A DNA stretch of 64,000 nt from Siniperca chuatsi (Eukaryota; Chordata; Actinopteri; Centrarchiformes; Sinipercidae): NCBI RefSeq assembly GCF_020085105.1, contig NC_058043.1, positions 16,612,167 to 16,676,166 of the forward strand, written 5' to 3'. Shown one piece after another: positions 36,441 to 46,772 of the stretch. Both the position numbers and the translations under genes were made by a program. How positions within the stretch are numbered: the first letter of the stretch is position 1; every line of letters begins with the position of its first letter. The notes under the pieces are model-generated. The model worked only from the letters and a program-made list of their open reading frames with translations. It made no database searches and was not told the origin of the DNA.

Positions 36441-36508
<68 letters not shown>

Positions 36509-36780
36509 TGTCCCACCCTAAGCAAAATGCCCACCAACAGGTGTGCCATGCATCCAGTGAACAAAATGACAAACTGATTTATTCTTTAAAACATCTTTAA
36601 GAACTCATAAATTGAGTATATATGCTGGAGAAATAAATGTTGTTAGAGCCAATAAATACATAAATACATAAATAAATGAATAAATAAACCAAAAAGCCTT
36701 CCAGTGTTTGTTTTGGTCCTACCGAGTCGTAATTTGGACTTTTTCGACGGCACCTGAATGCAGCCTAGCCTCGCTCTGGA
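33852..36780. other. C1orf159-iho1 divergent intergenic region
   Basis: This interval includes the C1orf159 5' UTR intron. A possible noncoding first exon near 35.0-35.17 kb reads on the reverse strand into a donor at the CTCACC near 34991-34996. AT-rich DNA without exons follows, then a possible retroelement tail and a tetranucleotide repeat near 36.4 kb. The sequence becomes GC-richer around 36.72-36.87 kb, a likely iho1 promoter and first exon. The boundary between human 1p36-type and 3p21-type genes falls in this interval. Confidence 0.5.
36370..36507. repeat. Retroelement-like 3' tail ending in a (CTAA)n microsatellite
   Basis: AATGTAGACAATAAAGTTCC runs directly into about 18 copies of CTAA (36438-36507). 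An AATAAA followed by a short tandem repeat is the usual 3' end of some fish non-LTR elements, so this could be a LINE or SINE tail. The family is not identified. Confidence 0.6.
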
Positions 36781-37155
36781 ATGTCACATGGCGGGAGATT
36801 TAAATGCTCGCGAGTTTATTACTACCTGTTCTCTCGACGTCCCCTCTACATCACAGCCTATGCAAACTGTGAGTCAATTTAAAAAGTATTTTAGCGATTA
36901 AGTATTTAATCCACGATAACTATTGTACACTACTAGTTAACATGACTAGCATGTGGCAAAGGTTTGATAAGATTGTCTAGCCAAACAGTTAATGGTTACT
37001 TAAATTTAAATTGACTCCATGTTAATTAAAGTTAGCTAATGAAGCCCTTTCTAGATTAACGTTAGCGTTAATGCTAACTCGCGTTACTCCAACACATCTG
37101 TCAGCTGCTGAATTTCTACTAACTTGTTATCTTTACAAACAGGTAACCAAACGCA

Positions 37156-39980
37156 ATGAATCATATGAGGAACATAAAAGAAATGCTGAGCATCCCAACT
37201 GGAAGCAGGTGGTTAGCTTAAGTGTGCTAAATTAAATTACTTAACAATGACTCGCATTAGCTAATAACGTTATTCTCTCCAACTGTGAAGAATGTTATAT
37301 GATGCTGTGGTCAATAGTTTTTAATCTGAAAACAGTGTAATAACACTTTGTCATCAACGCCTACATTTGTGGAGCAATGTTTTATGTGTGTGTCTGTGTG
37401 TTTACCTGATTTCTACAAACACATTTTCTGTTTTGCTGCACAAACAAATGTTTGTGTTTTCTTTTCTCATCAAACCTTGTGGGGACAAAACAATCAACAG
37501 GAATGTGGCTACCAGCGGCTACTCCAGTTTCACAGACTCTCAGTTTTTCTTTGGGTCGCAGTTTTGGCCTGAAAATTCTCAAGGCGTATCTCAAGATATG
37601 AGTGTGTCATCCAGGACCTCCCAACAAAGTTCACAAGAGGTGAGACTTATCAAGTTCATCTTATAGGTGGTTCTTGGTGAGGCAGTAATATCTTTGAGGA
37701 CCCAAATGCATGGACAAACCCCACTGGTTTAATGGCATTATTATTTACATGTAGGTTACACTCAGTATAATATTTATACATGATCAGAGTAATGGGTCTA
37801 ATGGGACAGCTGACGTGGATATTTGCAGGTGTGCTGTACTGTGAGAAAAGTCAAAAAGACTAAGTGATGCTATTTGCGGAGCTACCACTGCTGTGCTTTT
37901 GTTCCTTTAGTAATTTTATACAAACATATATTTTATTAAATGATATATCCAAAAAGATTGTCACCTTAAGATTAAGAAGATCCACACAGACAAAATAAAA
38001 CCGCCCTTTCAACCACAACACATGAGATGTTTGTAGGTTTCGGAGGTATGACAATATATACTGTGAGACAAAAGAAATTTCTACCATCATAGATTTTTCT
38101 ATATTGTTTGTTACTAACAAGCAAAGGTAGTCTTGTAGTGCTGTACTATTCAGAGCTGTTTAAAAAATCACTATGAGATATGTCATGTTTCTATATCCCT
38201 TAACCTCAGTATTTTCTTATTATTCAGGGAAGTGACCCAAAGTTTTCAAACAGTTATCACACTAAACCTCTTCTGTTTGGAGAATTAAAGGACAAAAGCA
38301 AAACTTTTGGAATACTGGATAAATTTGAGGAGGACAAGAAAAGAGCAAAAGAAAAAACTGACAGGTACTTATACAGGTCTATATCACTTGAAACATGCAA
38401 CTCGCCTTGAATTCATACTTGTGGGATTACAAAAACAAAGTAGGCCTAATCACTTTTGAAAAGTTTACATCTGTCCTATCTGTCCTTTTGCTTTAACAGC
38501 AATATTTTAGCCAAAGAATGCCATCATTTTCGAGAAACTCTCAACAATGTAAGTGATGATAGACTTCTGTTCAGTTGCTTTTTCGATTATACAGCTCCTC
38601 TTTTCTCGATGTAAAATGTTTTTAAAAAAATGCTGCAATATTTTTCAGATCCAGCAACTGGTCGCTGGCACAGAGAGAAATACTGCTGTGTGCCAAACAG
38701 TCCTTGAAAAATTTGACCATTTTGTGTCAACATGTAAGTTTCCTAATTGATTGATTGAATTTTTTTTGTTGAAAATATTGAACTTAGAGTTCCTCTCTGC
38801 ATACTGTAGATCTGATTGATTTAGTAAAAAGGGCAGTTAGCAAACATTTCTTATCGCCAGTGGATGGTGCTCTTTGCCCAATGATTAAACATTGGTCACT
38901 CGTAATCTCCTAACTTTGGAAAATTACTATATGGTTCCATACATTTTTAAATTGTATTGACTTCAGTGCAATAAGAAACATATTTTTCATATGCTAATTT
39001 CTATCTTTTTATTCATTCATTCTAGTGCAAAATAATCTTAACAGTCTTCAGAGTGACATTTCCCAGCAGTTTGAGAGTTTGCTGAATAAAGTGAACTCCC
39101 AGAAAGAGATGATGACTGAACTGGAGGAGAGGGTGCAAAAGGTGAGTAGCATGTATGTAGCTTATGATCAACATTACAACATTACATTACATTGTATTAG
39201 TGATGAGTATAATTGTTCATTTTTATCATTTAGAGTGGAGATACCACAGCAGAACTTGGTTCAAATCTGCAAAGCATAAAGAGTAGTCTGGAGTGTCTGA
39301 GAGAGGAGCAGGAGCGAGAACGAAACATGCTTGAAGAGGCTCTGAAGCTGCTCAGCACCTTAGTCTCAGAGCACTCAGCCAAACCCAGCTCTGAGAGAGT
39401 GATGGATGGCGCCGTCCAGACGTCACCAGGGCTGGAAAAGCCATTCTCCAACATCCTGCAGGACAACAAGCTTGAGGGCACACAGCTTACATGTATGTCA
39501 ACCAACCTTGAACACAATCAGACTGAAGTTCCCCCTCAGGTTCCCAGCTACATCGTAGGAAAGATGAAGTTCACTCCAAGAGGCCACAGGAAGCGCAAAA
39601 AGAGGCCGCTGGTGCTCTCACATCGGAGTAAGCGCTCTGTCACGGATGAAAACAGTCAACCTCTCATGAACTGTAACAAACAACCAAATGTTTCAATGCC
39701 TCTCTGTGAGTGTCGTGATATGAACCCGGTAACCTGCCAGGACAGTCTCAACCCAGACTGTCTAATACCGCTGAACAGAGAGACGAGATCCATAGCTGCG
39801 GGATGTTTCATCACCCCTCTCAGCTGCTGGTCTCAGGACAGCAACAGCTCTGTGTGCCTCGCAGGAATCGAACCCATCTTAGAGAAGCTCTCAGCTGAGA
39901 CCAAGACAGGGACCCCAGCAAAACCCAAAGGCCTCTGGCAGTTGTTTGACATGGATTGCGATTCAGATTTAGGCTCTTAG
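37156..39980 (+). CDS. iho1: IHO1 / CCDC36, interactor of HORMAD1, 441 aa
   Basis: A meiotic protein that, with REC114 and MEI4, supports programmed double-strand-break formation on unsynapsed chromosome axes marked by HORMAD1. Coding exons: 37156-37208, 37501-37639, 38228-38364, 38500-38548, 38649-38733, 39026-39141, 39234-39980; spliced length 1326 nt, in phase. The start reads MNHMRNIKEMLSIPTGSR, matching the human N-terminus (IKEMLSIPSGS). Then come SSFTDSQFFFGSQFWPENSQ and HTKPLLFGELKDKSKTFGIL, both family blocks, and the basic FEEDKKRAKEKTDS. A predicted coiled coil covers roughly exons 5-8 (residues 110-240). The C-terminal half is poorly conserved and ends in an acidic tail, LFDMDCDSDLGS, like the acidic end of human IHO1 that contacts HORMAD1. 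A noncoding exon likely ends near 36868. It is shorter than human (about 594 aa). Confidence 0.9.
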
Positions 39981-40041
39981 AGGATGAGTAAAGGACTCAG
40001 AGCAGTGAAGCATTTGTGTTCTTATTTTTGGAGTACAGGGG

Positions 40042-40047
40042 AATAAA
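40042..40047 (+). promoter_or_regulatory. Candidate iho1 polyadenylation signal AATAAA
   Basis: An AATAAA hexamer 62 bases after the iho1 stop codon, giving a short 3' UTR. Confidence 0.55.
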
Positions 40048-40499
40048 AGCCCCAAATGTTTATTATTATATTTATTATTACTTGTGACCTATGTTCTATT
40101 AGTAGTAGAGTTATTCAGTTTTGTGAAGAATGAACACATTGATAAATTTTTTTTTTTTTGGTCTTGTACTTATGGTAGAAGAGCTGTGGAGGGGTGTATT
40201 AAGGTACTAATGACAAGTAGGTTAAGGACAGATTGACCCACAAAGTATTACACATATTTTTAATATTATATTTAATGTTCATTTTTTCTGCTGATATAAA
40301 AAAATATTGTAACAGTTAAGTGTCTGTGACTTTGTAAAATTAACTTATTCTGTTTTTATACTGCTGATTTGAGCAGTATTGAAGTCTGATCTTGTAAAGA
40401 TACTTTGTATTCTAGTAATGGTAAGTGTAAGTAATAGTAACTTGACAGGCAGCCTTTAAAATTTCCTCTACGTGTCACCGATGGACACCCTGCTCCTTG

Positions 40500-40670
40500 T
40501 TCCACTTTTATACTGACAGCCAGGTGTTTTTTAAAAATATTTTGTCCACCCCATTTATATCACTGAGGGTAGACTAAATATGAATTAATAAAACCTTCAT
40601 GAAGGCAGGATTTACTGCAGGGCTGTTGTATTAGACTGCATTAGTTTTAACCAGCCGTACCTAATTGTGT
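40500..40670. mobile_element. Decayed MITE copy related to the one at 19.9 kb
   Basis: It shares CCTTCATGAAGG, the mirrored ATTTACTGCAGGGCTGTTGT block, and the end GACTGCATTAGTTTTAACC with the element at 19871-20144. The opposite terminus is eroded. Confidence 0.55.
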
Positions 40671-40954
40671 ATAATTTTAAAAGAATTGAGTGTCTGTGTT
40701 CAAACTACAACAACCACACTCCATGATATCGCTAAGGTGCATGTTTATTAGCAGAAAAACAGTTTTATTCTGCTTTAGCAAGCATACCACAATACAAACA
40801 AAGAAATTGATTAGTACAATATAAAATATTCAATTTTTATATTGGCTATGTACTAAGTCTGCCAATATCACTTTACTGTAGCCATTAATATTTACCCTGT
40901 AATAACAGACCAAATACTTTAGCCACATTTTGGTTTAATTTGTATTATTATTTT

Positions 40955-41135
40955 TTATTAATCTGCAACTATTTTAATGATTGTTAAGTCATTTTTCAAG
41001 CAAAAATACCACAAATCTTCTGGTTCCAGCTTCTCCAATGTGACGATTTGCTGTTTTTCTTTGTCATGTTTGACAGTAAAACATGACAGACTAAACAATT
41101 AATTGAGAAAATAATCTACAGATTAGTCCACAAGA
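40955..41135. mobile_element. Fragment of a common teleost MITE family
   Basis: The stretch has ATCTGCAACTATTTTAATGA at one end, CTGGTTCCAGCTTCTCCAAT in the middle, and ACAATTAATTGAGAAAATAA at the other. Related copies lie at 52320-52646 and 58917-59180. Non-coding. Confidence 0.6.
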
Positions 41136-41493
41136 AGATAATTGTTAGATAACCATAATTTATGTCTGTTTAATGTCAAAGGAAATCATTTCCTGGTGTT
41201 GCTGATGATGCTATGCGCCACACAGCTGCAGGTTTCAGGTGATCAATCTCTGCAGATGTTATGCACTAAGATAAAAAAAATAACAACAAAAATACTGTAT
41301 TTACAAATGATCTATCCTCATTCTAACAGCGTGCAAATGAATAACTGCAGATCCTCTTTCATGCAGGGCACTAAGACCTTTTCTGCTTGAAAAAATTAAT
41401 GCCTTTGGCCCAGCTATAAGTGCATTGATGATTAATAATTAATTTCTTTCACTAATTCTCCCAAACAGACTTTGATCTGATCTGACAGGGGTG

Positions 41494-43882
41494 TCACAGT
41501 TTAACTAAGTCTGCAGGTGGGAACATGAGTCCCCTTGGATTGAGATTTGCCACTAAGCAGGCGTCATAATTGTCATGCATCAGAGCACGCCGAGCCACCA
41601 CTGTCCACCGGTTTTCCCACGGGTCCAGCTCCAAAATGTCCTTTGTTATATCATCATGACGATCTAAGGGTAGGTGAGAAATAGAAAGGGGGATACAGTC
41701 ACTTGGAAACATCTCCCAAACACTTTTCATTCATTGGATAAGGATGTTCTTTCATTACCTGCTCCTTTGTAGTATCCACACACATAAATCTTCCCTCCCA
41801 CCACTCCTGCGTTAGGGGCATTGGTGCGCAGTGAGAGTTGTGCACATGGGAGAGGAGGTCCATCCCTCCAGTAGTCTCCATCTGGGTTGTAGATCTCCAC
41901 AGCATCGAGGCAGTGGCGTGACTGCCCACGGTCCACGCCCTCACATCCAATACCTCCTGCAAAATAGGTTTTTATCACTAAACTGCATCATTTTGTAAAA
42001 CAAATTCCTTCAGAAATACAAGCAGTTCATGTGGCAGGATCGTGACAGTATTGTGTCTATATATGCATCCTAAGATAAATGTAGAATTTTAAATAATTTT
42101 ATTAATTTGAACTAACATGCATTGAAATAGGCCATTTTATTAACAAGTTAACTGAACAAATAATCTTACCCATCACAAAAATTTCACCGTTGAGTACAAC
42201 AGCACTGCAGCGGTACTTAGAGTACTTCATGGGACCTAACTCTGTCCACTTATTTGTGTTTGGATCATACTCCAGGAGGCGGTTACTAAGACGGTCAGGC
42301 TCATCATCCATCCGGTATGACTGCATGGGGGGGGTAATGAGAAAGCAGAGCAGGTGCAGTCAGAGAAGAGCCAGTAAGAGCTCTTATTAAATGTGTGAAT
42401 GAACCAAACTGAATGCAGGCTTTTGATAATTGCATACAGGTATACAGGTTTTGTGACATCACCTGTGGTGTTCGACCACCCATCACATAAAGGCGATCTT
42501 TCATTCTGACCGCGATGTGATAGGCTAAAGGCATAGGCAGGGGTGCTGCACTGCGCCAGGGTCCACCTTGCAGAGACCATCGCTCCACACAGTTAGTGAT
42601 GAGAAACTGGTTCTTCAGCTTCATCTGCCCACCCAGCAGGTACAGAGTGTCACCCAGTGACCCCAGAGCGAATGAATCACGGTACTCTGCTGACGTCAGA
42701 CGCTCCCAGCTTCCTTGGGCCTCTACTTTGTACCTGCAACGCAAGATAACAGTCAGTACCATCAAGCAAATACAGCGTTATCAAAGGTGTCACCTAATGT
42801 CTTTCTTACCTGTAAATCTCAACATGCATGTCCTTCTGTCGGGCCATTCTGCGTGCACTTGCCTCTCCTGCCACTATAATGTCATTTCTTTCAGTTACAA
42901 CCCCGGCACACACGTACCCCAGAGCCTCGCCATAGCGAGGTGAAGTGATATAGTAGGTTCGGCCTGTGGATGGAGCATAGCAAAAGCTGCGCTCAGTATA
43001 GCTGCCATATCTTGACCTAATCCCACCACTGTCGTTGCCGACACAGAGCAGCAGATCTGTGGTCTCCATGCCGTAACGCAGCTTTAGTTTGCGTGGTGCA
43101 GCTGAGGGATGCATCGTGGTGGCCTCCAAGGCTTCACTGAGCATCTCTAGACATTCAGCATCGGACAGCAGGGCCATGTTCCTCTTCATTGCCTCTCTCA
43201 AATAGTCAGGGTTAATCAATGGCAGACGGACCTTCCTCAGGAGCTCTGGGAGGTGCAGAGTACGGACCTCTCCTTCCATCAGAGGACTGTGTTTGACCCA
43301 GCGGAGGACCACATCCAGGATGGTCTCTTCTCGTGAAACATTAAGGTCATCAGAAGTCAGGAGCTTCCCCAGCTGATGGGCCTCCAGGTCCAGGACCTCC
43401 TCATTTTGGCAGACTTGGACAAAGTGCTGCCTCAGGAAGCGCTGAGCACGGTCAGCCAGGTCCTCTGCACCGAGGTCACGGGCAAAGTAATACACACCAA
43501 GGCAGTTGGAGGCATCCATGTTCTCGGTCATGTGCTGCTGACAACGGGTGAAAACGTCATCCATCTGCAGGAGAAAGGCTGCAATAGAGATGCCTTGCAC
43601 ATTGGCGTTGGTGAGAGGAAGATCTGAGCAGTACATGTAGTTCAAGAGGAGGGCCAGGCTGTCTGCAGGAGTGTCGCGCAGGAATATTTCTCTGTTGTTG
43701 CACTCACGCAGGCCGCATGTGAACATGACACGGAAGTACGGGCTGAAGGCAGCTAGAACGACCCGGTGACAGGGAAAGCTGATGCCCTCAGCAACCAGCA
43801 CCACATCTGTCAGATGCTCGGTCTCCCTCATCTTCCTCAGCTGGTCGAGGAGCACCAGCCCATGTTTGGCTGTAAGATCCAT
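41494..43882 (-). CDS. kbtbd12: KBTBD12, BTB-BACK-Kelch protein, 620 aa
   Basis: A member of the BTB-Kelch family, whose members commonly act as CUL3 ubiquitin-ligase substrate adaptors; the specific substrate is not known to me. Exons in transcript order: 43882-42810, 42733-42463, 42320-42170, 41956-41759, 41663-41494; total 1863 nt, in phase, 620 aa against about 623 in human. The BTB domain is about residues 25-125 (TDVVLVAEGISFPCHRVVLA, FSPYFRVMFTCGL). BACK is about 130-235 (MDASNCLGVYYFARDLGAED, SREETILDVVLRW). Kelch repeats run from about 270 to 600 (LLCVGNDSGGIRSRYGSY, YLLGGQMKLKNQFLITNCV, DEPDRLSNRLLEYDPNTNKW, DAVEIYNPDGDYW, LELDPWENRW). These blocks match human KBTBD12 specifically rather than KLHL17/21 or KLHL30, which I considered. 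It is convergent with iho1. Confidence 0.94.
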
Positions 43883-46772
43883 TTTGCCTCAACTTTTTAG
43901 TAACAATAATATTTACAAAGTTACACAGGTTTATTTTTTATGCACTCTGAACAACTAGTCAGGAGGTTGTCTCTGAAAAACAAAGACAAAAACAGAAACA
44001 AATGTTGAGCAGCCATCAATATAATACTAAACAGCACTTTAATGAGCTGGTGTGAAATGTACGTTTAATACTAAAACAGCTGTGTCAAATCAACTCCGGA
44101 TTTTATACACATTTGTTACAGTTTTTTACAATCGCTATGAAGGTTTTTTCAATACATTTAACAAGTTTCCTAAACTCTTAACACGGTTAGCACAACATCC
44201 GTCTTTGTAGGTTATACAATTAACACATTTCTTGTTGCTTTGATACAAAATGCATACAGTTAACACCAATTTAAAATGCTTGAACTTCTTTTACACACAA
44301 GCTCAACCAAGACCAAAACAATGTAATTTTACAGTAAAATTTACAAATGCTTTAACACTGTATGTCAGAACAGATAACATCATGTTCTAAACATAACTTA
44401 TATTGGCTAAAGTCAAAGTGAACAGCTGTTCATATTGTGAATTGAAACACAAATATATTCCCTGTATTTTATTCCATTGCTAATGAGAAACAGCTTATTG
44501 TAATTATGCAAATATATAAATCACAGCTGATCACTGCCAGGGGTGGATAAGGCATGCCAAAAGATTCTTCCCACGGTGCCTTGCCAGAGAAGCTATCAGG
44601 TGTGATGTGGATGAGAACATGTGGCCAAATGCAGAAGACCGTGCAGATTAGAAAATTACTTTGTTTTTTTTATTATAATTCCGGTTCTTTTTCTGTTTGT
44701 ATATCTTGCAGTAATGTCCTTTTGCAAATAAAGTCTTCACTGCAGCAATTCTGTGTCTGTATTTTTTTTTTTACATAAACTGTACATTTTATAAAGCTAC
44801 TCTGAGATGGTCATTCATTTTTGTATTGAATTTCTGCAGCAAAAGAAACAAAATGCATGCATTTACTAAACCCAACAAAACAAAAATGTAGAGAGGCTTC
44901 AAAAGAAACTACAATGCAAAACACAATCTATGATCAATACAATATACTGTCTATTGTATAAGGGCAGACCTGACACATACAATAATGCAGTTTCTGTAAA
45001 TTTAGCCGATGATAGTGTTTCTTTTGTCATTGTGTTATGATTGACTAAATGTTCCTGTTGGAAGAGAACATGTGTTAGTGTTTTGAATAATTATTTGATT
45101 TTAAAACATGTTTGCAGTGTTTTGTTAGACATAGTGTATTGTGTTAGTTTATTATTGTATTTTGAAAATTAGTTTTGGGGTTTAGTTTACAATGTGTGAT
45201 TTTGAGCATGAAATAAACCATTTTGCCAATTGTGTGTTTTAGGTGTGTTGGTGCGTTAAGATTGTTAAATGTATCATAGCGATTGTAAAAAACTGTAATC
45301 TTAGGTCTCCTGACAATGAAAATGTAGATAAAAGATTGGTAATAATTGTATAATTTGATTAACCATAAGAAATCAAAGTAACATTACAAAGATTGTATCC
45401 ATGAAAGCATATTTAAGTAATACAAAACCACATACTTATAATGGCTTAAGTAATGGAAAACCTACAAGGATATATTCATGAACTTTATATTTAAGCAGCC
45501 ACCATTCTAATAACTACATTTTCTAATTAGCCTTAGATATAACTAAGAAATGCTACCCAAATGCTACCATTGTCTATACAACATGTGCACTCTTATAAGT
45601 TAGCACTACAGCTGTCCACATCATACAGCATTCAATTCCCTTGTAAAAGCCTTACCAAAGTCATCAGCTCCTCTTGTATGCTGTTATCTTTGGTCTAAAA
45701 AGTCCAGTAAAAGTCCATGTTTTTCATCAGGCTACATGTGTTGTTGATGTTGCACAAAATGTGTCAGGGGGGTTAGAGAGGGATTGAGAAATTGCAAGAG
45801 ACAAAGATATGTACCCCCTCCGCTGCTGCGGTACTCTGAGCTACTAACCCCAAAATAGACAGTGTTGTGGCAGACAGCAAGTGGGTCAGAGGGGTTTGAG
45901 TGATCAGGAGAGAGTAGGTTTTTAAGCCATGACAGTGACGAATATTGTGAATTATTTTGATATTTCCTAATTTGACTCATTGGCATAACGTTCCACTTTG
46001 GTTGGGGTAATTCTCCGTTCCAGTTTGTATGCCTCGGTCACGTGCATGCAGCTCTGGAATGACTGAAATGAAACATTGCTCCCAGCTCAGATTCAGATTT
46101 CATGACAGCACTCTCTTAAAGGCCCAGTATACTGTATGCCCACATGTTTCAAAAATCAGATCTCGCCTATTAAGTTTGATTCTTAAAATCAAAATTCTTG
46201 AGACTGTTGCACCAATCATAACAAAGTTTGTAAACTAAATGTATTTATACATCTTTACTTTCTGACTTGCCAGGAGTGTGATGGATGTTAAGTGATCACT
46301 AGTGGATTTTCAAGAGAAACCACTTTTGCATCTGAAATATTTTAAGTATTTTGTTCAGAAGTAGCCCTTATAAAGACTCACTTGACCAATGTAATTTGGG
46401 CTTAAGGTGACATTTCATGGTTCATTAGCTTTACTTTTGCTAGTGAATGGAAAAACAGGAAGGATGTAAACACACCCACACCTGTCAAACATCCATTGAA
46501 ATTCAACAGAGTTCATCTTTTTCCAGACCGTAATTATATCCTTTGCTTCTTCCAGTCAGCTTTCGTTGTCATGAAGAGGCTCTGCCCACAACATCCTGAC
46601 CATAGTTAACCATTAAGCAATATGATGTACATATGCAGATACGGCTGTTCTTGTGACAGTAGTACAGTTTGTTGGACAGTTTGTAGTGAACAAAAGTCTC
46701 CAGAATACATCTCCTTTACTGCACATTGAAAGAGTAAACAAAAGTTGCACAGATTTTGACAGATTCAGCTCA
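43883..46772. other. kbtbd12-slc26a6 divergent intergenic region
   Basis: This holds the kbtbd12 upstream region (about 43.9-44.1 kb), the Tc1/mariner-like element at 44118-45296, and then about 1.5 kb without exons or repeats that I recognise. The slc26a6 5' UTR is probably in the last 150-200 bases; an in-frame ATG at 46653 exists upstream but is not favoured as the start. Confidence 0.5.
44118..45296 (+). mobile_element. Tc1/mariner-like DNA transposon remnant, perfect 25-bp inverted ends, TA target site
   Basis: The terminal sequence CAGTTTTTTACAATCGCTAT recurs exactly inverted at the right end (matching 44116-44140 with 45274-45298, TA included). TA flanks both ends, the target duplication of the IS630/Tc1/mariner group. 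Near 44540-44650 an open stretch reads GWIRHAKRFFPRCLARE, CDVDENMWPNAEDRAD and stop, like the C-terminus of an IS630-type fish transposase. The rest of the transposase is missing, so this is an internally deleted, non-autonomous copy of about 1.18 kb. Confidence 0.88.

Larger units (their letters stand above)
40048..41493. other. iho1-kbtbd12 convergent intergenic region
   Basis: No exon is seen. It holds a decayed MITE copy at about 40500-40670 and a fragment of a common fish element at about 40955-41135. A reverse AATAAA (TTTATT at 40744-40749) could end the kbtbd12 transcript. Confidence 0.5.

Noticed and set aside
36438-36507. Regular short repeats, considered as a CRISPR-like array
   Set aside because: It is a plain CTAA tandem with no spacers, in a vertebrate genome.
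41494-43882. Identification as KLHL17 because of nearby 1p36-type genes
   Set aside because: The residue blocks fit KBTBD12 along the whole length, including the unusual start of the Kelch region. KLHL17 and KLHL30 do not fit.
46653-46772. N-terminal extension of slc26a6 from the ATG at 46653
   Set aside because: The 40 extra residues have no counterpart in SLC26A6, and the ATG at 46773 lines up with the human start (MD…R, then the LEE motif). The upstream reading is probably 5' UTR.
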